Shown here piece by piece: positions 1-7,153 of a stretch of DNA of 22,107 nt (position 1 is its first letter; every line of letters starts with the position of its first letter). A program made the translations under genes and the position numbers. Origin of the DNA: Thermoplasmata archaeon. GTDB lineage: Archaea; Thermoplasmatota; Thermoplasmata; Halarchaeoplasmatales; Halarchaeoplasmataceae. The stretch covers positions 1 to 22,107 of the forward strand of contig JAFDUB010000015.1 of assembly GCA_019594025.1 (NCBI GenBank). Direction: 5' to 3'. The notes beneath the pieces are model-generated. The model was not told the DNA's origin and did no database searches. It was given only the letters and a program-made list of their open reading frames with translations.

Positions 1-82
1 CGCTGTTCACGGCATCCATAGCCAATTGCGCCGCTCCCTTTTCAGTATCTTTTATGATCTCTATAGCTTCCCTGAAAGACAT
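1..82 (-). CDS. N-terminal fragment of an unidentified protein, cut by the window edge
   Basis: An ATG at 82 (minus strand) opens a frame that stays open for 27 codons to the window edge; it begins MSFREAIEIIKDTEKGAAQL. The fragment is alanine- and charge-rich and looks helical. Its pattern loosely recalls the start of small coiled-coil H subunits of archaeal A-type ATP synthases, but 27 residues are too few to assign it. It diverges from the DP2 gene, with about 150 bp between the two starts. No clear Shine-Dalgarno site precedes the ATG. Confidence 0.4.
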   Translation of the reverse strand, partial: MSFREAIEIIKDTEKGAAQLAMDAVNS

Positions 83-127
83 ATTTCTAACATGGTTTTA
101 ACTGCTTCAATATTCTTTCGGTTGATG

Positions 128-136
128 TATAAAAAA
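128..136 (+). promoter_or_regulatory. Probable TATA box of the DP2 gene
   Basis: The A/T run TATAAAAAA lies in the divergent gap. A start of transcription about 26 bp downstream (near 157) would give a leader long enough to include the G-rich stretch before the ATG at 234. Called by pattern only. Confidence 0.4.
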
Positions 137-233
137 GGGAGTAACAGTAAGCTTAATTAAACACCATCCTATTGTCGTATCCGCTTTATGTGCCATGGGA
201 TCGCACTCGGGATATCCATGGGGGGATAACAGC

Positions 234-2105
234 ATGCCAGAGTTAGTTTATTCAGACAAAATTGGAAGGTATTTCAAGTCGTTGGAGAGTGAAGCTAAAA
301 GGTGTTACGCCGTCGCGGAGTTAGCTAGAAAAAGGGGTTACGACCCCTCTACGGAAGTTGAAATTCCTATGGCGGAGGACCTCGCCCTGAGGGCCCAGGA
401 ACTCACCGGTATAGAGACCACCGCGGAGAAGATAAGGGAGTTGAGTGAAAAGTACGACAGTAGGGAAGAAGTTTCCATAATGATAGCCAAAGAGGTGGCC
501 GCACGAAATCAAGGATCGATTGCTGAAAGGTTGGAGAACGCAGTAAGGATAGGATTGGCAGTGCTCACCGAGGGAATCCTAGTAGCTCCTTTAGAGGGTA
601 TAGGAAAGGTCGAAGTTAAAAAGAATTCCAACGGAACGAGCTACGCTGAAATTTCCTTTGCAGGACCGATCCGCTCGGCCGGAGGAACCGGCCAGGCTAT
701 GAGCGTTCTAATTGCAGATATAGTTCGAAGGGAGTTGGGAATAGGCGCGTTCAAAGCTACGTCCATGGAAGTACAGCGGTTCAAGGAAGAGGTACCTCTT
801 TACAAAAAGGCGAGAAGCCTTCAGTACACACCATCTGCGGAAGAAATTGATATAATCATCAATGGATGCCCGGTTAGTATAAGTGGAGAGGGGACGGAGA
901 AGGAAGAGGTATCGGGAAACAGGGATCTGCCAAGGGTAGATACCAACAGGATCAGAGGTGGGGCGTGTTTGGTAATAACGGAAGGGATGTGTTTGAAAGG
1001 ACAGAAATTAAAGAAACACGTCGATAAACTGAACATAGAGGGATGGGAGTTTCTGAACGAGTACATCTCTAAATACGCCAGCAGCAAAGATGATAAAGAC
1101 GAGAAAAGAGAAAGGGGTATCTCACCTAACTTCAAATATATCAAGGAAACCATCGCCGGCCGGCCGGTTTTCGGACATCCGTCGGTAAAAGGTGGCCTGC
1201 GCTTGAGATACGGCAGGGGGAGAACTCTCGGCCTCGCATCTATAGCCGTAAACCCGGCTACCATGTACTTGTCAGGAGAATTTATGGCATTGGGTACACA
1301 GGTAAAGATCGAACGACCGGGGAAAGCGGGAGCGGTAACTCCATGTGATTCCATAGAAGGTCCAACCGTGCTTCTTCACGACGGTACCGTTTTAAAGGTA
1401 AACTCGGTGGAGGAAGCGCTAAAACTGAAGACTAAATTGAAAGAGATTATCGATATGGGAGAGATATTGATTCCATTTGGAGAGTTTTTAGAAAACAATC
1501 ATCCACTAGTACCGGGAGCATACTGTCACGAATGGTGGATACAAGAAGCGGACGTTGACTTCAGTGCTGAGGAGATAACTCCAAAGAAAGCGGTTGAACT
1601 ATCAAAAGAGGGTAAAGCACTGCACCCTAATTACGTCTATTTTTGGGATTACACCGACACTGAAAGTATTTCCTCTCTCAGAGATTACGTATCTGAGAAC
1701 TCTGTTGAAGAAGATGATTTGATAATCGAGTTCCACGAAGAAACTAAGAAGATCATGGAAGATATCGGTCTACCTCACTTCGTTAAAGAGGATAAAATCG
1801 TTGTGGAAGAGTACGAACCTTTTCTATACTCACTCGGCCTCGATATACATACTTTAGAAAAGAAAGGTGAAAGCGACGCTGATGATCCTTTGCAGTACGT
1901 GTGCGAACTATCCGGTACGATCATAAGGAGCAAGGGACCGACTTCCATAGGCTCGCGAATGGCTCGTCCGGAGAAAGCTAAAGAAAGGCGGATGAACCCA
2001 GCGGTTCACTCCTTATTTCCTTTGTCAAACGATGGGGGGGGCCCAAAGGCTGATTCCCGAGGCGGTAAAGAAAAAAGTAATCGAGGTGGAGGTCAGTGCT
2101 CGTAA
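234..2105 (+). CDS. polC: DNA polymerase D large subunit DP2, N-terminal part (frameshifted)
   Basis: This is the first half of the catalytic subunit of the archaeal replicative polymerase PolD, which works with DP1 (absent here) at the fork. Recognisable DP2 blocks include AGPIRSAGGTGQ, EEVPLYKK, RIRGGACLVITEG, LRYGRGRTLGLASIAVNP and the late GSRMARPEKAKERRMNP block. Homology to DP2 runs to about 2033. After the G8 run at 2034-2041 the frame drifts into about 24 non-homologous residues and stops at 2105. The continuation lies one frame over, from 2032. I prefer the ATG at 234 (MPELVYSDKIGRYF) to the one at 195: a G-rich Shine-Dalgarno-like stretch lies 8 nt upstream, and known DP2 proteins begin about there. 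As read, this half alone lacks the active-site aspartates and would be inactive. Confidence 0.93.
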   Translation: MPELVYSDKIGRYFKSLESEAKRCYAVAELARKRGYDPSTEVEIPMAEDLALRAQELTGIETTAEKIRELSEKYDSREEVSIMIAKEVAARNQGSIAERLENAVRIGLAVLTEGILVAPLEGIGKVEVKKNSNGTSYAEISFAGPIRSAGGTGQAMSVLIADIVRRELGIGAFKATSMEVQRFKEEVPLYKKARSLQYTPSAEEIDIIINGCPVSISGEGTEKEEVSGNRDLPRVDTNRIRGGACLVITEGMCLKGQKLKKHVDKLNIEGWEFLNEYISKYASSKDDKDEKRERGISPNFKYIKETIAGRPVFGHPSVKGGLRLRYGRGRTLGLASIAVNPATMYLSGEFMALGTQVKIERPGKAGAVTPCDSIEGPTVLLHDGTVLKVNSVEEALKLKTKLKEIIDMGEILIPFGEFLENNHPLVPGAYCHEWWIQEADVDFSAEEITPKKAVELSKEGKALHPNYVYFWDYTDTESISSLRDYVSENSVEEDDLIIEFHEETKKIMEDIGLPHFVKEDKIVVEEYEPFLYSLGLDIHTLEKKGESDADDPLQYVCELSGTIIRSKGPTSIGSRMARPEKAKERRMNPAVHSLFPLSNDGGGPKADSRGGKEKSNRGGGQCS

Positions 2106-3516
2106 GTGCGATAAATGCGGTAAGAAGAACGCACAGATACGGTGCAGCTGCGGTGGCCGAGCGGAGATAATTGACGAACCGAGAAAACAGAGGATACCAA
2201 TAGAAAACATCTATCGACAGGCACTGGTGATTCTGGAAGGAGGAGGGAACATATCTCGGCTCAAAGGGGTAAAGAGGATGATGAACAAAACAAAAACACC
2301 GGAGGCTATGGAGAAGGGGATACTCCGTGCAAAGCACGACATATACGTGTTCAAAGACGGCACTACCCGGTACGATATGACCGACCTTCCGGTAACTCAC
2401 TTTAAACCGAAGGAGATCGGCCTATCGGTTGAAAGGGCTGTAGAGCTGGGCTATACTCATGACATTCACGGTGAAGAGTTGAAGGAAGAAGACCAGGTAG
2501 TAGAACTAATGGTTCAGGATTTTATCGCTTCGAAGAGTGCAGGGCCCTACCTGGTAAAGGTAACCAACTTTGTGGACGAGCTTTTAGAGAAGTACTACGA
2601 ACTGGAGCCCTTCTATGAGGCGGAGAAAACCACGGATTTAATAGGGCATCTGGTGGTGGGACTGGCACCCCATACGTCCGGTGGAGTTCTGGGCAGACTG
2701 ATCGGCTTCAATAAAGGGAAGGCTGGATATGCGCATCCCTTTTTCCACGCAGCCAAAAGGCGTAATTGTGATGGCGACGAGGACTGCATAATGCTACTCC
2801 TGGACGGTCTATTGAATTTTTCACAGAGCTTCCTACCAGAGAAGCGGGGAGGAAAGATGGACGCACCGTTGGTTTTAACCACCCGGATCAATCCCGATGA
2901 GATAGATAAGGAGGCACACAACGTAGATACCATGTGGAATTATCCTCTTGAGTTTTATCAAAGGGCGATGGATTTCGCGGATCCAAAGGAATTGATGGAT
3001 ATTATGGAGACCGTGGAAAAGAGGCTTGGTACGGAAAAGCAGTACGAAGGTTTTGGATATACGCATGAAACGTTGGATATCTCCGAAGGGCCTAAGAGCA
3101 GTAATTACACTAGATTAGGGAAGATGACGGAGAAGATGGAGGCTCAGATACAGGTAGCCAAGATAATAAGAGCGGTGGACGAACACGACGTGGTCTCACG
3201 GGTGATCCAAGATCATTTCATACCTGACCTCATGGGAAATTTCAACAAATTCTGCCTACAAAGGGTGAGATGTACCAAATGCAACAAAAAATACAGAAGG
3301 CCGCCTTTGAGTGATAAATGCACCTGTGGTGGTAATCTTACGCTGACCATCCACAAAGGAGGTGTAAAAAAGTACCTAGACACATCTCTAAAGATGATAG
3401 AAAGGTTCGAACTGCCGGATTACCTAGGTCAGCGTGTAAAGCAGATAGAAGAGCAGATAGATTCGCTTTTTGAAAACGATAAGGTATCCATGCCGAGTTT
3501 GGACGAGTTTATGTGA
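2032..3516 (+). CDS. polC: DNA polymerase D large subunit DP2, C-terminal catalytic part (frameshifted)
   Basis: This is the second half of DP2, in the +1 frame relative to the first half. The ATG at 2032 is formed by the frameshift site and is probably not a real start. The frame first gives a zinc-binding cluster (CDKC...CSC, about 2107-2145), then the block FKDGTTRYDMTDLPVTHFKP. The catalytic motif RRNCDGDED follows (2758-2784), whose Asn and Asp residues bind the metal ions. A second zinc cluster (CTKC...CTC) lies near 3270-3330. No intein interrupts the catalytic motif, a common intein site in DP2. The C-terminus ends SMPSLDEFM, resembling the PCNA-binding SLEEFF tail of Pyrococcus DP2 with its last aromatic changed. 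With one G removed at 2034-2041 both halves form one protein of about 1093 residues, a normal DP2 length. The stop is 1 nt from the convergent FEN-1 stop. Confidence 0.93.
   Translation: MGGAQRLIPEAVKKKVIEVEVSARKCDKCGKKNAQIRCSCGGRAEIIDEPRKQRIPIENIYRQALVILEGGGNISRLKGVKRMMNKTKTPEAMEKGILRAKHDIYVFKDGTTRYDMTDLPVTHFKPKEIGLSVERAVELGYTHDIHGEELKEEDQVVELMVQDFIASKSAGPYLVKVTNFVDELLEKYYELEPFYEAEKTTDLIGHLVVGLAPHTSGGVLGRLIGFNKGKAGYAHPFFHAAKRRNCDGDEDCIMLLLDGLLNFSQSFLPEKRGGKMDAPLVLTTRINPDEIDKEAHNVDTMWNYPLEFYQRAMDFADPKELMDIMETVEKRLGTEKQYEGFGYTHETLDISEGPKSSNYTRLGKMTEKMEAQIQVAKIIRAVDEHDVVSRVIQDHFIPDLMGNFNKFCLQRVRCTKCNKKYRRPPLSDKCTCGGNLTLTIHKGGVKKYLDTSLKMIERFELPDYLGQRVKQIEEQIDSLFENDKVSMPSLDEFM
2034..2041 (+). other. 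G8 homopolymer at the DP2 frameshift
   Basis: Eight consecutive Gs lie where the DP2 frame breaks. Seven Gs would read Asp-Gly-Gly-Ala-Gln-Arg and join both halves; eight read Asp-Gly-Gly-Gly-Pro-Lys and lead to a stop at 2105. The break falls at the linker just before the first zinc cluster. A sequencing or assembly indel is the simplest cause; transcriptional slippage or +1 ribosomal frameshifting on the run is possible. Confidence 0.85.
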
Positions 3517-3517
3517 A

Positions 3518-4537
3518 TCAACCGAAGGAAAATAGATCCAACTGCTTTTCTTTATCGTAAGAATCCATCACCTTTTCTAAAACATCTCTAACCCGTGACT
3601 CCGAAAAATCCCGCTCCCCACAAAGAAAATCCACCACACCGTCAACATCGGGTTCACCGATATTTACTTCGTATTCGTCGGTAACCGTAGGTTCTAAAAA
3701 CAACAGCTTGATAGCATCGTAATTTCCGATACATTCTCCTTCACTCTCCAGCACCGATTCGAGGGCGCCCATTTCTTTTACCTTTTTCAGCCCTCTTTTT
3801 GGTCCTATCCCTTTGACTCCTTCGTTGTAATCGGTACCGCAAAGCAGGGCTATATCGATCATCTGTTCACGGCTGATTTCAAGTTCTTCCAACACATCGT
3901 CCAGCACTATTATTTCCGGCAATATCACCCTGTACTCGTTCCTTCCAGGCATCTTTCTTTTACCGGTGATGGTCAGATTCCTCACCAATCTGGGAGCTCC
4001 GCATAGAAGTGAATCGAAGTCCTGACTACCGACGGCCCACGCATCACCCTTGATTACCATGTGAGCAGCCTGTGCCTCGCCTTCCGCCGGCGCCTGAACC
4101 CACGGTATGCCCATGAGCTCCAGCAGTTTTTTACTGCCCTGGACTATATCCTTGCTCATCCTAGATGTCTGTTGTGCCTTGGTTCTTGCCTTCTCCAAGT
4201 CACCCTTTTCCAAGGCATTTTCATACTCTTTTTCAGCCTCCTTTTTTCGCTCTTTACGTTTCTCAAGTGTTCCCTCTTTCATAACGTCGGGCTCGCCGTC
4301 CAGAACATATATGGGCTTTAAACCTTCCATCAAAAAGTTGGAGTTTCTGTAAAGAAGACCGGATAGGTGAGAGGTGACGTTTTCATTGGAATCCATCAAA
4401 GGAGTACCGTCTCTTTGCCTGATACTAGCTAAAAACTGGTAAATTATGTTGTACCCGTCCATAGCGATTTTTTTACCCCTTAAATCGGTAAAATCCACCT
4501 CTTCGGACGATAATATACTCCCTATGGCGACTCCCAT
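3518..4537 (-). CDS. fen: Flap endonuclease 1 (FEN-1)
   Basis: A structure-specific 5' nuclease that removes RNA-primed flaps during Okazaki fragment maturation and acts in long-patch repair. At 339 residues it has the usual archaeal length. N-region and I-region acidic residues expected to bind two metal ions are present: Asp27 (AMDGYN), Asp80 (VLDGEPD), Glu152 and Glu154 (AEGEAQ), Asp173 and Asp175 (SQDFD) and Asp236 (GTDYNEG), followed by a helix-hairpin-helix (VKGIGPKRGL). The C-terminus KQLDLFSFG fits a PCNA-binding motif: Gln332, Leu335 and Phe338, but glycine at the last aromatic position. Translation starts 5 nt after a strong AGGTGAT (4549-4543) that overlaps the upstream gene's TAG. 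It is therefore probably the third gene of an operon with the two RecA-like genes and translationally coupled to them. It converges with DP2, 1 nt apart. Confidence 0.97.
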   Translation of the reverse strand: MGVAIGSILSSEEVDFTDLRGKKIAMDGYNIIYQFLASIRQRDGTPLMDSNENVTSHLSGLLYRNSNFLMEGLKPIYVLDGEPDVMKEGTLEKRKERKKEAEKEYENALEKGDLEKARTKAQQTSRMSKDIVQGSKKLLELMGIPWVQAPAEGEAQAAHMVIKGDAWAVGSQDFDSLLCGAPRLVRNLTITGKRKMPGRNEYRVILPEIIVLDDVLEELEISREQMIDIALLCGTDYNEGVKGIGPKRGLKKVKEMGALESVLESEGECIGNYDAIKLLFLEPTVTDEYEVNIGEPDVDGVVDFLCGERDFSESRVRDVLEKVMDSYDKEKQLDLFSFG

Positions 4538-4542
4538 TTTAT

Positions 4543-4549
4543 ATCACCT
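4543..4549 (-). promoter_or_regulatory. Shine-Dalgarno site of FEN-1, overlapping the upstream stop
   Basis: AGGTGAT matches the complement of the archaeal 16S rRNA tail and sits 5 nt before the FEN-1 ATG. Its first two bases are the end of the TAG stop of the KaiC-like gene, which suggests coupled translation. Confidence 0.75.
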
Positions 4550-5240
4550 AAAATACGGCGCCCTCTGTATGCACCTTTATACCGCTGTCGATTATCTCAT
4601 AGGGTTTGATTGAACGTGAATGTTCGATTCTCCTCATCTTGATCACCTGGATACTCATCTGAACGTCGTGCTTGTCATGGTCGTAACGCAGCAGTATAAC
4701 ACCATCGACGGTGTATTCGACTAAACCGTCCCTTGAACTGCTGGGGTTATCGTCCTTAACCTCGGCGGTGAGCAGAGTTGTTGCTCCGGTCTCCCTGACC
4801 ATGTTACACAAACCAAATAGCCGTTCTCTCTTCTGCTGCTGCTTATCCGAAAGCATGTTCAACAGAGATACGGAATCGATGGCTATCCTCTTGGCCCCGA
4901 AACTGTTGATAAAATCCGGAAGTTCACTTTTCAATTTATGTATGGTGGCATCGGCGTCGGCTGGCTCCAGCTTCTCGATAACCACATCTCCGGAATCGAT
5001 GTATTGGCTAAGGTCCCAATCGTATGATTTAGCGGTAGTAACTATGTCCTCTTTGTTCTCTTCCAAAGAGATGTAAACGCATTTTTCACCTTTCTGAAGA
5101 CCCTCCCAAAGGTACTGAAGTGCAAATGTGGTCTTACCCGTACCAAAAGAACCCATCACCGTGAATACGTGACCCTTCGGTACTCCTCCATTCAACATCG
5201 TATCCAAACCCTCTATACCCGTAGTTACCCTTTCTTCCAT
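4548..5240 (-). CDS. KaiC-like RecA-superfamily ATPase, single domain
   Basis: A 230-residue, one-domain member of the KaiC/GvpD/RAD55 family of RecA-fold ATPases. The start TTGIEGLDTMLNGGVPKG is typical of the family. The P-loop GSFGTGKTT (30-38) is complete, paired acidic residues follow beta-2 (SLEEN, 60-61), and Walker B is RIAIDSVS with Asp122. Archaeal members of this family are generally poorly characterised; some act in signalling or DNA transactions. It sits between a paralogue with a broken P-loop and FEN-1, with gaps of 6 nt and 10 nt, so the three are probably one transcript. The start follows AAGGTGA (5253-5247), which contains the upstream gene's TGA stop. RadB is an alternative identity, but the overall pattern is closer to KaiC-like proteins. 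The link to FEN-1 function is inference from gene order. Confidence 0.9.
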   Translation of the reverse strand: MEERVTTGIEGLDTMLNGGVPKGHVFTVMGSFGTGKTTFALQYLWEGLQKGEKCVYISLEENKEDIVTTAKSYDWDLSQYIDSGDVVIEKLEPADADATIHKLKSELPDFINSFGAKRIAIDSVSLLNMLSDKQQQKRERLFGLCNMVRETGATTLLTAEVKDDNPSSSRDGLVEYTVDGVILLRYDHDKHDVQMSIQVIKMRRIEHSRSIKPYEIIDSGIKVHTEGAVF

Positions 5241-5246
5241 TATATT

Positions 5247-5253
5247 TCACCTT
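5247..5253 (-). promoter_or_regulatory. Shine-Dalgarno site of the KaiC-like gene, containing the upstream stop
   Basis: AAGGTGA ends in the TGA stop of the upstream RecA-like gene and precedes the KaiC-like ATG by 6 nt. The arrangement repeats at the next junction, before FEN-1. Confidence 0.7.
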
Positions 5254-6077
5254 ATTTTTTCGTAATTTACAACATGATACCCTGCGTAGTTTGTTACCTC
5301 CGCAGTGAACCTTGCTATTTTCTCTCTCTTGAGATGGGGCAGTACACTCATGAATTTTTCAACTGTCATGTAGCGCTGTCGTTGTGAACTTCTGTGGGTT
5401 TTAGACCATTCAAAAGAAAAAACCCCGTCCACACTGTCGGTAAGCAGGTATTCGATCCTTTTGTCAACAATTCCTTTTGAAAGAAGCAAATAAATTATGC
5501 CGCCCCATGATTTTGAAGCCCGCCTCATACCCTTAACTATCGTCACAAGTTTTTCGGTATCTATGTTTGAGTTTGTTAAGAGGTCGGTGAGCGAATCTAT
5601 TATCACCACGTTATCACTAGCATTGGCATCCAAAAATTCAACCAGCTCTGTTAAAAGATCGGTTCCTCCGTTGTTGGAAAATATAGTAGCTCCGGACCGA
5701 CCGGTCCAGCTGCTGGGAACCATCGTTCGTCGGAAGTAGCCATCGGAGAGGTCCTTAAAGTTAAGACCAGCGTTTATCGCATCGTAGTAATCTTGATTGA
5801 ATGACATCTTTATCTCTTCAAGGATGTCTTCTTTTGAACGGGAGAAAGATATGTAGAATATTTTTTCAGGTAATATCGCTTTCTTGCATTCATCACCTAA
5901 AATTATAGTTAAATCCTTCGGGGTCTCCCGAACTTTGAGTAGTTTTGCAGAAGAGGTATATGTGAATTCCAGTCCCCCGGCGCCGATTTCAGTGAATAAA
6001 AGTACAACTGAACCGGCGGGTAAACCACCGTGTAAAATGGAATCCAGGTCACTAATTCCGCTGGGTATTTTCTTCAT
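5247..6077 (-). CDS. RecA/RAD55-like protein with degenerate P-loop
   Basis: About 276 residues of the KaiC/GvpD/RAD55 fold. The opening MKKIPSGISDLDSILHGGLPAGSVV matches active family members over the first strands, but the P-loop reads TEIGAGGLE (29-37). Glycine replaces the nucleotide-binding lysine and leucine the following threonine. The Walker B-like strand NVVIIDSLTDLL still has its aspartate. Haloarchaeal family members with a similarly altered loop are known to me, so this is probably a conserved non-ATPase class rather than decay. The start is taken at the ATG at 6077, which follows a CAGGTG Shine-Dalgarno site and matches where relatives begin; an in-frame ATG at 6113 would add 12 residues. 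As first gene of the operon ending in FEN-1, it may regulate or partner the active KaiC-like ATPase, which is inference. Confidence 0.85.
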   Translation of the reverse strand: MKKIPSGISDLDSILHGGLPAGSVVLLFTEIGAGGLEFTYTSSAKLLKVRETPKDLTIILGDECKKAILPEKIFYISFSRSKEDILEEIKMSFNQDYYDAINAGLNFKDLSDGYFRRTMVPSSWTGRSGATIFSNNGGTDLLTELVEFLDANASDNVVIIDSLTDLLTNSNIDTEKLVTIVKGMRRASKSWGGIIYLLLSKGIVDKRIEYLLTDSVDGVFSFEWSKTHRSSQRQRYMTVEKFMSVLPHLKREKIARFTAEVTNYAGYHVVNYEKIR

Positions 6078-6128
6078 TGAGGCACCTGTCAGACCAATTC
6101 GACTATCATACACATATGAGAGGGTTGA

Positions 6129-6140
6129 AAATATACTTTA
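6129..6140 (-). promoter_or_regulatory. Probable TATA box of the RecA-like / KaiC-like / FEN-1 operon
   Basis: On the minus strand the sequence reads TAAAGTATATTT, centred near 6134. Transcription would begin near 6108, giving a leader of about 30 nt before the ATG at 6077 and leaving out the ATG at 6113. Confidence 0.55.
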
Positions 6141-6160
6141 CCGATAGCTATCCACCAAAA

Positions 6161-6169
6161 CATTTATCA
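6161..6169 (+). promoter_or_regulatory. Probable TATA box of kptA
   Basis: CATTTATCA is centred near 6165, so transcription should start at about 6191. That leaves a very short leader before either possible start of kptA (GTG 6193 or ATG 6202). Confidence 0.4.
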
Positions 6170-6201
6170 ACACTCTCATTTTCACTGTTCTTGTGATTGT
6201 T

Positions 6202-6906
6202 ATGATACGGGAATGTGAAGCTGACGGCTATTACCGGGGTGACGAGTGCCCGGGTTGCGGTGAGAGGGGAAAGTTCATAATGAGCGACGAAGAGATAAAA
6301 AACCTGGGTAAAACCACTGCGGGAATTCTTCGTCACTTCCCTGACAAGTACGGATTGGATATGGACAGACGTGGATGGGTGGATCTAGAACACTACATCA
6401 AAGCTCTTAGAAATAGGCAGAAAAGATTCCACTGGTTAAGACGATACCACATGGACGCATTGGTTGCTACTGATCCCAAGGGTAGGTATCAGGTAGAAGA
6501 AGGGCATATAAGGGCCACTTATGCACACTCTGTGGAAGTCGACCTTGATTTGCCCACAGAGGATATACCCGATGAACTGTATTTCCCAACGACCGAGAAG
6601 GAAGCTGAACTTCTCCTCGAAGGAGGAATAAAACCATCGGATCGTTCTTACGTACACCTGAGCGAAACCTATGAATCCGCTGTAGGTGCTGGAGTGGTGC
6701 GTACAGAAAAACCGGTTATATTGTGTGTAGATGCAAAAAGGGCCATTGAAGAGGGAGAAAACATAATGAAAGCCGGAAAAGGCGTGTACATCACCAAAAA
6801 AGTAGAACCTGGATATCTATCTATTAACGAGGAACAACCCTCCGAAGAGGAAATTGCATCCTACACGGAAGAGAAGAAAAAAAGAGAGGAACGAGAATCT
6901 AGATAG
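6202..6906 (+). CDS. kptA: RNA 2'-phosphotransferase KptA/Tpt1
   Basis: Family members move an RNA 2'-phosphate to NAD+, releasing nicotinamide and ADP-ribose 1''-2''-cyclic phosphate. In fungi this finishes tRNA splicing; the archaeal role is unclear because archaeal splicing is not thought to leave that phosphate. The 234 residues contain a short N-terminal cysteine cluster (Cys5, Cys16, Cys19; possible zinc site), then the hallmark LRHFPDKYG (Arg44, His45), HIRATYAHS (Arg104), YVHLSE (His142) and VVRTEKPV (Arg157), covering the four catalytic positions of the family. The tail is very acidic and basic (EEKKKREERESR). The ATG at 6202 is preceded by GTGAT, a partial Shine-Dalgarno match, so the GTG at 6193 is more likely part of that site. 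The 3' end overlaps the convergent Sm-like gene by 8 nt. Confidence 0.92.
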   Translation: MIRECEADGYYRGDECPGCGERGKFIMSDEEIKNLGKTTAGILRHFPDKYGLDMDRRGWVDLEHYIKALRNRQKRFHWLRRYHMDALVATDPKGRYQVEEGHIRATYAHSVEVDLDLPTEDIPDELYFPTTEKEAELLLEGGIKPSDRSYVHLSETYESAVGAGVVRTEKPVILCVDAKRAIEEGENIMKAGKGVYITKKVEPGYLSINEEQPSEEEIASYTEEKKKREERESR

Positions 6907-7114
6907 GATTGAGAGCTACAACGTTATTACCTCTCAACACGATAGTACCCATCCTTCTCAACATATCCTCGGTTTCTTCAGTAGCATCTTCAAGCACGAG
7001 GTTCATATGATCGTCATATCCAATAAGGACACCGGATAATACTCTACCGTCTTTAAGAAGTAGTTCGATTTTTTCTCCCAGCGTATCATTCAGGAATTTA
7101 GTGGGTTTTGCCAT
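6899..7114 (-). CDS. Sm-like archaeal protein (LSm)
   Basis: A complete 71-residue Sm-fold protein, the normal size for archaeal LSm. These form heptameric or hexameric rings that bind U-rich RNA and act in RNA processing and turnover. The Sm1 motif reads GVLIGYDDHMNLVLEDA and the Sm2 motif IVLRGNNVVAL, both close to consensus, including the Asp-His-Met-Asn RNA-contact stretch. It starts 37 nt after the end of the TPR gene on the same strand and has its own TATA-like sequence, so it may be transcribed alone or with it. Its end overlaps the convergent kptA by 8 nt, placing two RNA-related genes tail to tail. Confidence 0.96.
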   Translation of the reverse strand: MAKPTKFLNDTLGEKIELLLKDGRVLSGVLIGYDDHMNLVLEDATEETEDMLRRMGTIVLRGNNVVALNPI

Positions 7115-7140
7115 TGTACCACGGTATGGAACATGCTCTC

Positions 7141-7153
7141 CGTATTTTAATCA
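7141..7153 (-). promoter_or_regulatory. Possible TATA box of the Sm-like gene
   Basis: The minus strand reads GATTAAAATACGG, centred near 7147. A start of transcription near 7120 would give an almost leaderless mRNA. No good Shine-Dalgarno site precedes the ATG, which fits. Confidence 0.45.

Noticed and set aside
821..1354. 177-codon open frame on the minus strand inside DP2
   Set aside because: The DP2 frame carries conserved family motifs throughout this stretch; the antisense frame has no recognisable domain or start signals.
2758..2784. Possible intein insertion site at the DP2 catalytic motif RRNCDGDED
   Set aside because: The motif is continuous with no inserted sequence, so no intein is present and none explains the split gene.
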